A DNA stretch of 34,968 nucleotides from NCBI GenBank assembly GCA_036939755.1, contig JALLAZ010000008.1, forward strand, positions 1 through 34,968, in the 5' to 3' direction. Position 1 is the stretch's first letter; the number at the start of each line of letters is the position of its first letter. Positions 33,756 to 34,968 of the stretch are shown piece by piece. Both the position numbers and the translations under genes were made by a program. The stretch comes from Stephanodiscus triporus (taxonomy: Eukaryota > Bacillariophyta > Thalassiosirophyceae > Thalassiosirales > Thalassiosiraceae). The notes beneath the pieces were generated by a model. The model was not told the DNA's origin and did no database searches. It saw only the letters and a list, made by a program, of their open reading frames with translations.

Positions 33756-34770
33756 CTACCCGGAATCCGATTCCCAATTGTCGATGCAACTCGCGACGAC
33801 CTCGTCAATCAATCGATCCACGCGTTCCCTCATCCTGTCCTCCTGACCATGTATCCACCCCACGTACGGCCTCATCCTCTTGACGTGCTCCCCGTACCGT
33901 ACCCTGCCACTGCGGCACACGTCCCACAGCAGCGCATGTATCCCCCCAACGTCGAATGCTCGGAACTTGTACATTGACAGCAGGGGCACGTTCTTGTCGT
34001 ATACAGCCCCGCCTTCCATATTGGTGATCACGACGCACCCCACGAGCGCTGCCTTGCGTGGTAGTTGGGCCATGCCCGGATATGGGCCGAAGTCAACATA
34101 CGCCCTGCACCTGCAAAGTAACGACGTGACCTCTTTTCCCCCATCATGCGTCGGCCGCCCCGGCCGCCGCATGACAGGCAGAAAATTTAGCGCTTCGTCG
34201 TCATAGTCGTCGTCGCAGTCGTAGTCGCAGTCGTCATTTCCTTTTGGGGTTGAGGTGGACGGGGGACAAGCATGGCCGCTTCCTCTTCTTCCTTTTACCC
34301 CCGAGGCCGATCCCGCCGAGGCCGAAGGTTGCACGATGTATGATCTCGTCGGTGTAATGCATACCCTTCACGGGGTTGTATGCCACGTCGATGTCCCGCG
34401 GCATTGTCGCCTTCGGCAGGCGGGAACGACGATGACGACGATCCCCATATGTACTCTGTGAGGTCCAACATGTCAACACGACGATGACGACGATGACGGT
34501 GGTGGACCCCCTCCCGCCCACCACCACCGCCATCATCATCGTTGCTCATCTCCTCCTTCTCCTTTGACGACAACGATCCGCCCCCATCGTCGTCATCGTT
34601 GCCTCCCCGACCGACCATCTGCGGTTGCAGGCGCGACGCGACGTACTCATGCGCGTACGCACTCTGGGCAAGGTGGATCACTTCCTCCCTCTCGATGAAG
34701 TCTGTAGGGCCGAACATCCTGCCTTTGTTGCCACGCTCAGCCACCATATCGCGCTCTGGTACCCCCCCCC
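33756..34770 (-). pseudogene. Glycosyltransferase-like gene with broken reading frame
   Basis: Conserved-looking blocks lie in order on the minus strand but in different frames: QSAIWWLSV (34735-34761), FIEREEVIHLAQSAYAHEY (to about 34640), LTEYIW (about 34460), MPRDIDVAYNPVKG with YTDEIIHRA (34320-34410), and AYVDFGPYPGMAQLPRKAAL with GCVVITN (33990-34110). This order, and the D-F-G-x-x-P-G-x-x-x-x-P-R-x-A-A block in particular, resembles a group of glycosyltransferase-like proteins; that is from memory and unverified. The last frame change is a good phase-1 intron (34241-34298, donor GTAAAA). The other changes lack usable introns: dropping one G from GGGG at 34443-34446 would restore one junction, and a nine-G run at 34762-34770 and a site near 34720 account for others. 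Either a decaying gene or sequence errors in homopolymers would explain this. The ORF at 34747 does begin with ATG, so a shorter intact gene is possible. Confidence 0.45.
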
Positions 34771-34913
34771 ACAGATCCGAACAACGACCCCGGGTGGGGG
34801 GCCATCGGGGACGTCATTGTCCCGACGCACTCGATCCTCCCCCCGGGACGTTTGCGGAGGTAGAGCATGTACGCCTGCGGCCTGGCAATCGTCGTCATCG
34901 TCCTCCTCCTTGC

Positions 34914-34968
34914 CCAAGCTATACCAAGCTATACCAAGCTATACCAAACTATACCAAACTATACCAAA
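34914..34968. repeat. 10-bp tandem repeat at the window end
   Basis: About five and a half copies of ATACCAAGCT, with the later copies changed to ATACCAAACT, run to the last base. The array continues beyond the window, so its full length is unknown. It lies upstream of the glycosyltransferase-like gene. Confidence 0.9.

Noticed and set aside
1..34968. CRISPR array, transposon, viral insertion or biosynthetic cluster
   Set aside because: I found no spaced direct repeats, transposase, integrase, reverse transcriptase, capsid gene or pathway grouping; the repeats seen are microsatellites or coding repeats.

Overview
The window is nuclear DNA of a eukaryote, most likely a centric diatom or related stramenopile (an inference from gene content and style, not a species call). 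The evidence is spliced genes with short GT-AG introns (about 47-150 nt, one of 405 nt), large eukaryote-specific proteins, and GAC/GTC-type trinucleotide runs that encode long Asp, Glu, Ser and Gly tracts. I see no bacterial operons, no RNA genes, no CRISPR array and no transposon.

Layout, left to right, with strands strictly alternating: (1) 89-1913 (+), a three-exon gene with an Asp-rich disordered half and a possible PH-like C-terminal part; (2) 2616-20003 (-), a 13-exon gene filling half the window, encoding a giant UBR4/BIG-family N-degron ubiquitin-ligase homologue of about 5330 residues; (3) 20447-22047 (+), a two-exon ankyrin-MYND protein; (4) 22406-28937 (-), a seven-exon HFM1/MER3-type meiotic DNA helicase of about 2023 residues; (5) 29743-33681 (+), a multi-exon protein joining a tripartite DENN module to an ENTH/ANTH-like helical domain; (6) 33756-34770 (-), a glycosyltransferase-like gene with broken reading frames. 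The last 55 bases are a 10-bp tandem repeat. Genes 2/3 and 4/5 are divergent and share upstream regions of 443 and 805 bp. Genes 1/2, 3/4 and 5/6 are convergent, with 3' gaps of 702, 358 and 74 bp.

The exon joins were worked out by hand from splice sites, phase continuity and family resemblance. The UBR4-like and HFM1-like models both close in frame over all their exons (15993 and 6072 coding bases). The genes do not form one pathway; this is ordinary compact protist genome. The points most worth a second look are the UBR4-like protein that stops before the expected C-terminal hemi-RING catalytic region with a polyadenylation signal just behind the stop, the DENN-ENTH combination, the disrupted glycosyltransferase-like gene, the 57-bp coding minisatellite in the helicase tail, and a small candidate ORF with an in-frame TGA between the helicase and DENN genes.
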